Below, one piece after another: positions 23,867 through 34,705 of a stretch of 64,000 bases of DNA (the first letter of the stretch is position 1; every line of letters begins with the position of its first letter). The notes below the pieces were generated by a model. It was given only the letters and a program-made list of their open reading frames with translations, had not been told where the DNA came from and did not search any database. A program made the translations under genes and the position numbers. Origin of the DNA: Paraburkholderia solitsugae (GTDB lineage: Bacteria > Pseudomonadota > Gammaproteobacteria > Burkholderiales > Burkholderiaceae); the NCBI RefSeq assembly GCF_013177695.1, contig NZ_WOEY01000058.1, forward strand, positions 62,001 through 126,000. The letters run 5' to 3'.

Positions 23867-26185
23867 TCAAAGCCAGAAGGCCAGCGGGGCATCGGCAGAT
23901 CGCCCTGCTGGCGAGCGCTCTGAGGCGGCATCAACCACGGCGACGGCCGTCATGTTGACGATGCGCTGCACGGTCGACGACGGCGTCATGATATGAACCG
24001 GTTTCGCCGCGCCCAGCAGGATGGCGCCGACCGTGATGCCGCCGCCAGCCGCCATCCGCAGCAGGTTATGCGCGATGTTCGCCGCGTCGACGTTGGGCAT
24101 GATGAGCAGATTCGCTTCTTCCAGCAGACGCGATTCAAGACAGACGTCGTCGAGTATGGCTTTGGACAGCGCCGCGTCGCCACGCATTTCGCCGTCGACA
24201 GCAAGCGTGGGGGCCCGTTCCTGAACCAGCGCCAGCGCCTCGCGCATCTTCTGCGCCGACGGCGCGTTCGAACTGCCGAAACTCGAATGGGACAGGAGCG
24301 CGACGCTCGGCGTGATGCCGAAACGCCGCACGGCCTCGGCCGCGAGCAGCGTCATTTCCGCGATCTGTTCCGCGCTCGGGTCGAGGTTGACGTGCGTGTC
24401 GCAGATAAAGAGCTGGCGGTCCGGCAGAATCAGCATCTGCAGCGCGGTGAACGTGTCGACGCCAGGGCGCATGCCGATCACATCGTTCACGTACTTGAGA
24501 TGGTCGGCATAGGTGCCATAGGTGCCGCACAGCATGGCATCGGCTTCACCCCGTCGCACCAGCATGGCGCCGATCAGCGTCGTACGGTTGCGCATCTCGT
24601 CTTTCGCGAGGGCACGCGTCACGCCCTTTCTTGTGACGAGGGCGTAGTACTCATTCCACGTCTCCTGATAGCGCGGATCGTCGAGCACGTTCACGCATTC
24701 GCAGTTCTCGCCGAGCTTCAGACGCAGTCCGAAGCTCTCGATGCGCTCGGCGATGACGTTCACACGGCCCACCAGCACCGGATGCGCAATGCCTTCGTCG
24801 ACCACGATCTGGGCGGCGCGCAAGACCCGTTCTTCCTCGCCCTCGGCATAGACCACCCGTTTCGGGCTCTTTTTTGCCGCTGCGAACACTGGCTCCATAC
24901 TGCTTCCGGACTGATAGACGAAACGCCGCAACTTGAGACGGTAGGCCTCGAGGTCGGCGATCGGATGCGTCGCGACGCCGCTGTCCATCGCCGCCTTGGC
25001 GACCGCAGGCGCAATCCTCTCGATCAGCCGAGGATCGAAGGGCTTCGGAATCAGGTATTCCGGGCCGAACCGCAGACCCTGAGCGCCATAGGCGCTGGCG
25101 ACCACATCAGGGATTTCGGCATGCGTGAGATCCGCCAGTGCACGTACCGTGGCGAGCTTCATCTCCTCGTTGATCGTGGTCGCGCCCACATCGAGTGCGC
25201 CGCGGAAGATAAACGGGAAACACAGTACGTTGTTGACCTGGTTCGGGTAATCCGAGCGCCCTGTGCCTATGATGGCGTCCGGCCGGACGGCCTTGGCCTC
25301 TTCGGGCATGATCTCCGGAATAGGATTGGCCATCGCCAGGATGATAGGGTCGCGCGCCATCTGCTTGACCATGTCAGGCTTAAGTACACCGCCCGCCGAA
25401 AGGCCCAGGAAGATGTCAGCGTCAGCCATGCTGTCAGCGAGCGTACGCAGATGAGTCTCTCTCGCGTAGCGTGCCTTGCTCTGATCCATCGATTCCTTGC
25501 GTCCAGCATAGACGACCCCCTTGCTGTCGATGACCAGAATGTTTTCCTTGCGCAGCCCCAGGCTGACCAGCAGATCGAGGCAGGCGAGGGCGGCGGCGCC
25601 CGCGCCGGAGCACACCAGCCTGGCGCTGCCGATCTCCTTGTTGACGCATTTGAGGCCGTTCAGGACGGCCGCGGCCGCCACGATCGCCGTGCCGTGCTGG
25701 TCGTCATGGAACACCGGAATCTTCATGCGCTCGCGCAGCTTCTGCTCGATATAGAAGCACTCGGGCGCCTTGATATCTTCGAGATTGATGCCGCCGAACG
25801 TCGGCGCGAGGCTGGCGATGATCTTGACCAGTTCGTCAGGGTCCTGCTCGTCGATCTCGATGTCGAACACGTCGATGCCGGCGAACTTCTTGAAGAGGCA
25901 CCCCTTGCCCTCCATCACCGGTTTGCTGGCCAGCGGACCGATATTGCCTAGCCCGAGCACGGCCGTGCCGTTGGTGACGACGGCGACGAGGTTGCCGCGC
26001 GCGGTGAGGTTGTAGACCTCGCCAGGATTGTCGGCGATCGCCGTGCATGCCTCGGCCACGCCAGGCGAGTAGGCCAGCGCCAGATCGCGCTGGGTCGCCA
26101 TGGGTTTGGTCGGTGTGACGGAAATCTTGCCGGGCGTCGGAAGGCGGTGGTATTCAAGCGCGGCATCGCGCAGGTTTTCTGACAT
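23867..26185 (-). CDS. maeB: NADP-dependent malic enzyme with phosphotransacetylase-like domain
   Basis: A 772-residue two-domain protein. The N-terminal malic enzyme (~1-430) decarboxylates malate to pyruvate with NADP ('LAYSPGVAEAC', 'TDGTAVLGLGNIGPLA'-like segment 'NGTAVLGLGNIGPLASKPVM', 'PVFHDDQHGTAIV'). The C-terminal domain (~440-772) resembles phosphate acetyltransferase ('KRVVYAEGEEERVLRAA', 'MRPGVDTFTALQML') and in this family is usually regulatory, binding acetyl-CoA. The start at 26185 ('MSENLRDAALEYH') is set by AGGAG. In context it links malate (from malate synthase) to pyruvate and supplies NADPH for PHB synthesis. Confidence 0.95.
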   Translation of the reverse strand: MSENLRDAALEYHRLPTPGKISVTPTKPMATQRDLALAYSPGVAEACTAIADNPGEVYNLTARGNLVAVVTNGTAVLGLGNIGPLASKPVMEGKGCLFKKFAGIDVFDIEIDEQDPDELVKIIASLAPTFGGINLEDIKAPECFYIEQKLRERMKIPVFHDDQHGTAIVAAAAVLNGLKCVNKEIGSARLVCSGAGAAALACLDLLVSLGLRKENILVIDSKGVVYAGRKESMDQSKARYARETHLRTLADSMADADIFLGLSAGGVLKPDMVKQMARDPIILAMANPIPEIMPEEAKAVRPDAIIGTGRSDYPNQVNNVLCFPFIFRGALDVGATTINEEMKLATVRALADLTHAEIPDVVASAYGAQGLRFGPEYLIPKPFDPRLIERIAPAVAKAAMDSGVATHPIADLEAYRLKLRRFVYQSGSSMEPVFAAAKKSPKRVVYAEGEEERVLRAAQIVVDEGIAHPVLVGRVNVIAERIESFGLRLKLGENCECVNVLDDPRYQETWNEYYALVTRKGVTRALAKDEMRNRTTLIGAMLVRRGEADAMLCGTYGTYADHLKYVNDVIGMRPGVDTFTALQMLILPDRQLFICDTHVNLDPSAEQIAEMTLLAAEAVRRFGITPSVALLSHSSFGSSNAPSAQKMREALALVQERAPTLAVDGEMRGDAALSKAILDDVCLESRLLEEANLLIMPNVDAANIAHNLLRMAAGGGITVGAILLGAAKPVHIMTPSSTVQRIVNMTAVAVVDAASERSPAGRSADAPLAFWL

Positions 26186-26321
26186 GGTGTGTGTTCTCCT
26201 GTTTGGGCGTTGTCGCCTCTTTCTTGCCGGCAATGGATCGGCCGATCGCGCGCGAAGATCGCTGGGGCCGCGCCGATCGTTTCGTCAGGCGCGGGCCTCA
26301 TTCCTGAGACGGCGTGGCGCG

Positions 26322-26852
26322 TTAGCTCTTTTTGCTTGAACCGGAAGCCGGCGCTGCTTTGTCGGCACCGGGAAAGCCACTTGCCGCCGTTGCCTGACTG
26401 GCCAGCTTGAAGAGATGTTCCGCCGCGCTATTGGCCGCTGCCATGACTGTTTGCAACGCATTCAATGGGGACTCGCCTGCGGACAATGAGGTTAACGCTT
26501 TCTGCGCGGCAGCCGGGTAGTCCTGGCCGACTCCGCCAAGACTCTGGTTGAGCAACTCCATTAGTTGAGTGCGTGACTGCATGGCGGTTTCGTAGACTTC
26601 CTTCGACGTGCTGAGCAATGCCTCAGTGTTCTTCGTGGCGAGCCGGGTCCGCAAGGAGGCGATTTCCTGAGGATCGGTCGTCCCGGATAGCGCGCTGGCG
26701 ATTTCCGCGCTCTCATTCAGCGCGCGGCGGGCGGCGTCCATTTGCAGACGGATCAGACGCTCGGCGCCGTCCAGAGACAGCTCGGCGAAACGCGTGGACC
26801 TTTCCAATTGTTGTTTGGCGGCGGCAGACAGGTCTTCAGGTGATTTGAGCAT
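26322..26852 (-). CDS. phaP: Phasin family protein
   Basis: A 176-residue all-helical phasin: 'QQLERSTRFAELSLDGAERL', 'QMDAARRALNESAEIASALS', 'STSKEVYETAMQSRTQLMEL' and an Ala/Ser-rich tail ending SSKKS. Phasins coat polyhydroxybutyrate granules. It follows the dihydrolipoyl dehydrogenase gene by 67 bases, and a phasin beside a PDH operon is a known Burkholderiales pattern. It ties the acetyl-CoA-producing complex to PHB storage, in line with thiolase, reductase and depolymerase genes elsewhere in the window. Confidence 0.9.
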   Translation of the reverse strand: MLKSPEDLSAAAKQQLERSTRFAELSLDGAERLIRLQMDAARRALNESAEIASALSGTTDPQEIASLRTRLATKNTEALLSTSKEVYETAMQSRTQLMELLNQSLGGVGQDYPAAAQKALTSLSAGESPLNALQTVMAAANSAAEHLFKLASQATAASGFPGADKAAPASGSSKKS

Positions 26853-26918
26853 GACGATCTCCTCGGTGTTAGGGGCGGTAATGCATTCGATGCGATTGAC
26901 CGGAAGCCAGTTAGCCGC

Positions 26919-29036
26919 TTACTTCTTCTTCATTGGCGGCAGATCGGTACAGACGCCTTCGAACAATTCCGCGGCCATGCCGATCGATTCGCCGAGCGTC
27001 GGATGCGGGTGGATGGTTTTGCCGATGTCCGTCGGGTCGCAACCCATCTCGACCGCAAGGCAAACTTCGCTGATCAGATCGCCCGCGTGCGTGCCGACGA
27101 TGCCGCCACCAATACAGCGGTGGGTGGTTTCGTCGAACAGCAGTTTGGTAAAGCCTTCATCGCGTCCGTTGGCAATCGCCCGGCCGCTGGCCGCCCAGGG
27201 GAACACCGCCTTGCCGTACTTGATGCCTTCGGCCTTGCATTGCTCCTCGGTCTTGCCTGCCCACGCCACTTCGGGATCCGTGTAGGCCACCGACGGAATC
27301 TGTCGCGCGTCGAAGTAGCTCGCCTCACCGGCCGCCACCTCCGCCGCCACATGCGCCTCATGCACGGCCTTGTGCGCGAGCATCGGCTGGCCGACGATGT
27401 CGCCGATCGCGAAGATGTGCGCGACATTCGTGCGCATCTGGTTGTCCACCGGAATGAAACCCCGCTCGCTCACCGCGACGCCGGCCTGTTCCGCGTCGAT
27501 CTTCTTGCCGTTCGGACTGCGGCCCACGGCGACCAGCACGAGGTCGTAAGATTGCGGCTCGGAGGGCGCCTTCTCACCTTCGAAGCTCACCTCGATGCCT
27601 TGCGGCGTCGCCTTGGCGCCTACCGTTTTGGTTTTCAGCATCACGTTGTCGAAGCGCGACGCGTTCATCTTTTCCCATACCTTGACCAGATCGCGGTCGG
27701 CGCCTGCCATCATGCCGTCGAGCATTTCGACCACGTCGATGCGGGTGCCGAGCGTGGAGTAGACGGTCGCCATCTCGAGACCAATGATCCCGCCGCCGAT
27801 CACCAGCATGCGCTTCGGCACCGATTGCAGCGCCAGCGCACCGGACGAATCCACGACGCGCGGATCGACGGGCATGAAGGGCAGGGGGACGGCCTGGCTA
27901 CCGGCGGCGATGATCGCCTTCTGGAATCGCACGACTTTCTTTGCGCCGGTCTTCTCCTGACCGTCGCCTTCGGTGAGATCCACTTCGAGATGGTGCGGGT
28001 CGAGGAAGCGGCCGCTGCCGCGCACCACTTCAACCTTGCGCGCCTTGGCCATGCCGGCGAGGCCGCCGGTCAGCTTCTTGACGACGCCTTCCTTGAAGCC
28101 GCGCAGTTTGTCGATGTCGATCTCCGGCGCGCCGAACGAAATGCCATGGTGGGCCATCGCTTTCGCTTCATCCACGACCGACGCGGTGTGCAACAGCGCT
28201 TTCGACGGAATACAGCCGACGTTCAGGCACACACCGCCTAGCGTCGCATAGCGCTCGACCAGCACGGTTTTCATCCCCAGATCGGCCGAACGGAACGCGG
28301 CCGAGTAGCCGCCGGGTCCGGCGCCCAGCACCAGCATCTCGCACTCGATATCGGCCGTGCCGGCATAGGAGCCGGCCGGCAGCGGCGCTGCGACCGGAAC
28401 CGCGGGGGCTGCCGCAGCAGGTGCGTGAGCAGCAGGGGCGGTCGGCGCGGCGGCCGTCACGCCGGTCTTCAACGTGAGGATCACGCTGCCTTCGCTCACC
28501 TTGTCGCCGACCTTGAGCTTGATTTCCGCGACGGTGCCCGACAGCGGCGCGGGCACATCCATTGTGGCTTTATCCGACTCGAGCGTCACGAGTGGGTCTT
28601 CTGCACGGATGGTGTCGCCGACTTTGACCAGGACTTCGATCACCGGCACTTCGCCGAAGTCGCCAATGTCGGGAACGCGCACATCGACCGTCTCATAGAC
28701 GCCGGCCGCGCCATAGTCCGCTGCAGGAGCGCCCGCCGCAGTGGGGCGGCCGCCTTCGGTGATCTTCTCCTTCGGCGCTTCGGCGAGTGCGGCACCGGTG
28801 GCTTCGAGCGTCAGGATCGTCGTTCCCTGGGATACCTTATCGCCCACCTGGATTCTGATTTCCTTGACGACGCCGTCGCGCGGCGCCGGCACTTCCATCG
28901 TGGCCTTGTCCGATTCCAGCATGACCAGCGGGTCTTCGGCCTTGATCGGGTCGCCTACCTTCACCAGAATCTCGATGACCGGCACGTCGGTGAAATCGCC
29001 GATATCGGGAACCTTCACTTCGATCGCGTTTGACAT
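26919..29036 (-). CDS. lpdA: Dihydrolipoyl dehydrogenase (E3) with two N-terminal lipoyl domains
   Basis: A 705-residue protein. Two lipoyl domains come first (about 1-80 and 117-195), each with the modified Lys in 'ESDKATM' (LESDKATMEVPAP and LESDKATMDVPAP). A Gly/Ala/Pro linker leads to the FAD flavoprotein with redox disulfide CLNVGC ('GGVCLNVGCIPSKALL'), NAD site 'GGGIIGLEMATVYSTLG' and C-terminal dimer motif 'IHPHPTLGES'. It reoxidises dihydrolipoamide using NAD+. E3 normally has none or one lipoyl domain, so two is unusual. It follows aceF by nine bases in the aceE-aceF-lpdA operon. Confidence 0.95.
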   Translation of the reverse strand: MSNAIEVKVPDIGDFTDVPVIEILVKVGDPIKAEDPLVMLESDKATMEVPAPRDGVVKEIRIQVGDKVSQGTTILTLEATGAALAEAPKEKITEGGRPTAAGAPAADYGAAGVYETVDVRVPDIGDFGEVPVIEVLVKVGDTIRAEDPLVTLESDKATMDVPAPLSGTVAEIKLKVGDKVSEGSVILTLKTGVTAAAPTAPAAHAPAAAAPAVPVAAPLPAGSYAGTADIECEMLVLGAGPGGYSAAFRSADLGMKTVLVERYATLGGVCLNVGCIPSKALLHTASVVDEAKAMAHHGISFGAPEIDIDKLRGFKEGVVKKLTGGLAGMAKARKVEVVRGSGRFLDPHHLEVDLTEGDGQEKTGAKKVVRFQKAIIAAGSQAVPLPFMPVDPRVVDSSGALALQSVPKRMLVIGGGIIGLEMATVYSTLGTRIDVVEMLDGMMAGADRDLVKVWEKMNASRFDNVMLKTKTVGAKATPQGIEVSFEGEKAPSEPQSYDLVLVAVGRSPNGKKIDAEQAGVAVSERGFIPVDNQMRTNVAHIFAIGDIVGQPMLAHKAVHEAHVAAEVAAGEASYFDARQIPSVAYTDPEVAWAGKTEEQCKAEGIKYGKAVFPWAASGRAIANGRDEGFTKLLFDETTHRCIGGGIVGTHAGDLISEVCLAVEMGCDPTDIGKTIHPHPTLGESIGMAAELFEGVCTDLPPMKKK

Positions 29037-29045
29037 GGTTTCCCC

Positions 29046-30638
29046 TTAGACCAGGACGCGCCGCAGATCGGCGAGCAGGTTGGCAAAATAGACGTTAAAG
29101 CGCGCGGCCGCGGCGCCGTCGATCACCCGGTGATCCCAGGACAGCGAGAGCGGCAGTGTGAGCCGCCACGCGGATTGCTTGCCGTCGGGCGACACCTGTT
29201 TCCAGTAGGATTTGCACACGCCCATGATCGCGACCTCGGGCGCATTGATGATCGGCGTGAAGTACGTGCCGCCGATGCCGCCAAGCGACGAGATCGTGAA
29301 GCTGCCACCCTGCATCTGGTCGGGCTTCAGCTTGCCCTCGCGGGCGAGTTTTGCCAGTTCGCCCATTTCCTTGCCGATCTCGATCACCCCCTTTTTGTCC
29401 ACGTCGCGGATCACCGGCACCACTAAGCCGTTGGGCGTGTCGGCGGCGAAACCGATGTGGTAATACTGCTTCAGTATCAGGTTGTCGCCGTCGAGCGACG
29501 CGTTGAACTCGGGGAATTTCTTCAGCGTGAAGGCCGCTGCCTTGATCATGAAAGCGAGCATGGAGAGCTTCACGCCGGCCTTCTCGTTTTCCTTGTTCAA
29601 CTGCACGCGGAAGGCTTCGAGGTCGGTGATGTCGGCGTCGTCGTGGGTGGTGACGTGCGGGATCATCACCCAGTTGCGATGCAGATTGGCCGCGGAGATC
29701 TTCTTGATGCGCGCGAGCGGCCGGGTTTCGATCGCGCCGAATTTCGTGAAGTCGACCTTGGGCCACGGCAGCAGGTCGAGCCCCGCACCGCCTGCCGATG
29801 CAGAGGTGGCTGCAGCCGGAGCCGCGGCTGCGTTGCCACGTTTGGAAAATGCTTCGACATCCTGTATAACGATGCGGCCCTTGTCGCCGCTGCCGGACAC
29901 CTTGCCAAGATCCACGCCGAGTTCGCGCGCCAGTTTGCGCACAGCCGGTCCGGCATAGGCCAGCCGGAACGCGGCTTCGTCGATTGCGCCGGTGGCGGGC
30001 GCGGCTGCTGCAGCGGCAGCCGCGCTTGCTGCTGCCGGAACCGGCGCGGGAGCCGCCGCGGCCGCGCTGCCGGCTGCGACAGGTGCGGAGCCCGTGGCGA
30101 GCGTCAGGATGACAGCACCTTGCGACAGGTTATCGCCGACCTTGACCAAGATGTTCTGCACTACACCACCCAGCGGAGCGGGCACTTCCATGGTCGCCTT
30201 GTCCGACTCCAGCGTAATGAGCGGATCCTCCGCCTTCACGGTATCGCCCACCTTGACCAGCACTTCGATCACCGGCACATCCGTGAAATCGCCGATATCC
30301 GGCACACGCACCTCGGCCACGCCGGCAGGCGCACTGACCGCTGCCGGCGGCGGCGACACGGTCGGCACGCTGGCAGCCGCCGGTTCGCCTGCGGCACCCA
30401 GGCTCTCGAGTAACATGATCAGCGCGCCTTGCGAGACCTTGTCGCCCACTTTGATCCTCACTTCCTTGACGATGCCCGCTTCCGATGAAGGCACTTCCAT
30501 CGTGGCCTTATCGGATTCGATCGTGATCAGTGGATCTTCGACCTTGATGGTGTCGCCAGCCTTGATCAGTACTTCGATGACCGGCACATCGTTGAAGTCG
30601 CCGATGTCCGGAATCTTGATTTCTTTAATAGTTGCCAT
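29046..30638 (-). CDS. aceF: Pyruvate dehydrogenase E2, dihydrolipoamide acetyltransferase
   Basis: A 530-residue E2 core subunit. Two lipoyl domains (about 1-78 and 108-185, modified Lys in 'IESDKATMEVP' and 'LESDKATMEVP') are joined by Ala/Pro-rich linkers to a peripheral-subunit-binding domain ('GPAVRKLARELGVDLGKVSG'). The catalytic acetyltransferase domain ends with the signature 'SWDHRVIDGAAAARF', holding the active-site His and Asp. It transfers acetyl from E1 to CoA. It lies in an operon downstream of aceE, with a hairpin in the 99-base gap (30668-30703). Confidence 0.95.
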   Translation of the reverse strand: MATIKEIKIPDIGDFNDVPVIEVLIKAGDTIKVEDPLITIESDKATMEVPSSEAGIVKEVRIKVGDKVSQGALIMLLESLGAAGEPAAASVPTVSPPPAAVSAPAGVAEVRVPDIGDFTDVPVIEVLVKVGDTVKAEDPLITLESDKATMEVPAPLGGVVQNILVKVGDNLSQGAVILTLATGSAPVAAGSAAAAAPAPVPAAASAAAAAAAAPATGAIDEAAFRLAYAGPAVRKLARELGVDLGKVSGSGDKGRIVIQDVEAFSKRGNAAAAPAAATSASAGGAGLDLLPWPKVDFTKFGAIETRPLARIKKISAANLHRNWVMIPHVTTHDDADITDLEAFRVQLNKENEKAGVKLSMLAFMIKAAAFTLKKFPEFNASLDGDNLILKQYYHIGFAADTPNGLVVPVIRDVDKKGVIEIGKEMGELAKLAREGKLKPDQMQGGSFTISSLGGIGGTYFTPIINAPEVAIMGVCKSYWKQVSPDGKQSAWRLTLPLSLSWDHRVIDGAAAARFNVYFANLLADLRRVLV

Positions 30639-30667
30639 GTCTTCCCCACGAACGATTCGATGTCGAT

Positions 30668-30703
30668 GCGTGAGGTGACACCGTAGCCGGCATCACCTCA
30701 CGC
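30668..30703 (-). repeat. Hairpin between aceE and aceF
   Basis: Perfect 11-base arms GCGTGAGGTGA and TCACCTCACGC around a 14-base loop, in the 99-base gap between the two leftward genes. There is no T-run, so it is more likely an RNA-stabilising or attenuating hairpin than a full terminator. Confidence 0.7.
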
Positions 30704-30737
30704 GACTTGTCTGATTGCGAGCGCAGACTGCGCGCGA

Positions 30738-33404
<2,667 letters not shown>

Positions 33405-33480
33405 AAGTGTCTCACTCCCTGCTCTGGTCTAAGATGAAGAGCGCTCGTCTCTAAGGATTCGCGCGAGAAAAGCTTGATCT

Positions 33481-33508
33481 GGATACCTTGTTTAAAACAT
33501 AGGTATCC
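33481..33508. promoter_or_regulatory. 28-bp near-palindrome upstream of aceE
   Basis: Outer arms GGATACCT and AGGTATCC are perfect; the inner arms TGTTT and AAACA also pair, with one extra base. It lies in an AT-rich stretch 77-104 bases before the aceE start and is flanked by two direct copies of TGGTCTAAG (33425-33433 and 33528-33536). It is a likely operator for a regulator of the PDH operon, perhaps the adjacent LysR protein. Confidence 0.55.
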
Positions 33509-33569
33509 TTATTTCTGTGGTTTTTAATGGTCTAAGCAATCCGTTTCATGGTGCGGGAGTTCGTTGCGC

Positions 33570-34532
33570 TTAAGCGTTAATCGGGCTTGCAGTGACAGAT
33601 TCCGGCGCAGGCGTCTGATCGAATGCGGTTGGATTGCGCCACCACTCGTCCTGGAAGGCTTCCTTGAGGAACAGGATTAACTCTGTCACCTTGACCGGCA
33701 CCAGTTTCGGCGATGGATACACCGCATGGATTTCCTGGTCGGGGAGCACATGGTCGGCCATGATCTGCCGCACGGCGCCGGTGGAGATGGCCTCTGCCGC
33801 GACATAGTGCGGGACGATCGTAATGCCCATGTCCGCGCGAGCCGCTGTGACTAGCGACGAAAGGTTGTTCGACCGTAAGCGCCCGTGGAGAAACACCGAA
33901 ACCCGTTCTCCGGATGGCGTGCGCATGCGCCAATAGTCATCCTCCTGAACACTGCTATAGATCAGGCAGGCGTGGCGCGACAGGTCGGTATGCGTTTTCG
34001 GCTCGCCATACTGCGTCAGATACGCCGGTGACGCCACCATGACCCATGGATTCAGGCCGAGATAGCGGCCGCCCAGCGACGAGTCGGCAAGCGATCCAAG
34101 GCGTATCGCGACATCGAGACCCAGGGCGACGAGGTCGACATACCGGTCATCGTGATTCACGTCCACGCGCAGGTTCGGATGCGCCTGCATGAATTTAACC
34201 AGGAGGGGAGAGACGATCCTCCGCCCGAACGTAAGGGAAGTCCCTACCCGTATGAGACCCTCCACGTGGGTATGCCGGCCCAGCACGACGTCCTGTGCTT
34301 CTTCATAGTCGCGTACCACGTCTTTGCATTTTTCGTAGTACCGAGCGCCTATTTCCGTGACACTGACCGCGCGCTGATTCCGGTTGAGCAGCCTCGCGTT
34401 GAGTCTGCCCTCCATGGAGTTGATGTGCTTGGTCACGGTGGGCTGGGTCAACTTCATTTCTCGCGCTGCTCTCGAAAAACTTCCCATCTCGACCACGCGC
34501 ATGAAGATTTGCATTTCCATGAGGCGATCCAT
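33570..34532 (-). CDS. LysR-family transcriptional regulator
   Basis: A 320-residue LysR protein. The winged helix-turn-helix is at residues ~1-60 ('MRVVEMGSFSRAAREMKLTQ', 'PTVTKHINSMEGRLNARLLN') and the effector-binding domain at ~90-300 ('GLIRVGTSLTFGRRIVSPLL'). It is transcribed away from gcl across a 173-base gap, and in the same direction as aceE, which starts 166 bases beyond its stop. That position makes it the natural candidate to control both the glyoxylate operon and the PDH operon. The inducer is unknown; glyoxylate or tartronate semialdehyde would fit. Confidence 0.92.
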   Translation of the reverse strand: MDRLMEMQIFMRVVEMGSFSRAAREMKLTQPTVTKHINSMEGRLNARLLNRNQRAVSVTEIGARYYEKCKDVVRDYEEAQDVVLGRHTHVEGLIRVGTSLTFGRRIVSPLLVKFMQAHPNLRVDVNHDDRYVDLVALGLDVAIRLGSLADSSLGGRYLGLNPWVMVASPAYLTQYGEPKTHTDLSRHACLIYSSVQEDDYWRMRTPSGERVSVFLHGRLRSNNLSSLVTAARADMGITIVPHYVAAEAISTGAVRQIMADHVLPDQEIHAVYPSPKLVPVKVTELILFLKEAFQDEWWRNPTAFDQTPAPESVTASPINA

Positions 34533-34608
34533 GTCTACACTCCATTTGTGTCGTCATTACATCAAAGCTTTGCGTTGTCGTGGGGGCGCTTTCCTGCGGT
34601 GCAATGGA

Positions 34609-34619
34609 ATAACTGTTAT
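34609..34619. promoter_or_regulatory. Candidate LysR binding site in the LysR-gcl intergenic region
   Basis: The 11-base palindrome ATAAC-T-GTTAT lies between the divergent LysR and gcl genes, 87 bases before the gcl start, flanked by GCAAT on both sides. LysR proteins usually bind such dyads near the middle of a divergent promoter. Assignment is by position and symmetry only. Confidence 0.45.
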
Positions 34620-34705
34620 GCAATCCGTTCGCATTGTGGCGCCTCGAGGTCGGACTTAACATCCGGTAAAGCCTCAACCCCCAAAACCCGGAGAAGGTGA
34701 TTGCC

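Noticed and set aside
23993..25951. A 652-codon open frame antisense to malic enzyme
   Set aside because: Mirror of a highly conserved two-domain enzyme; composition is typical of an antisense shadow (Arg, His, Gln-rich).
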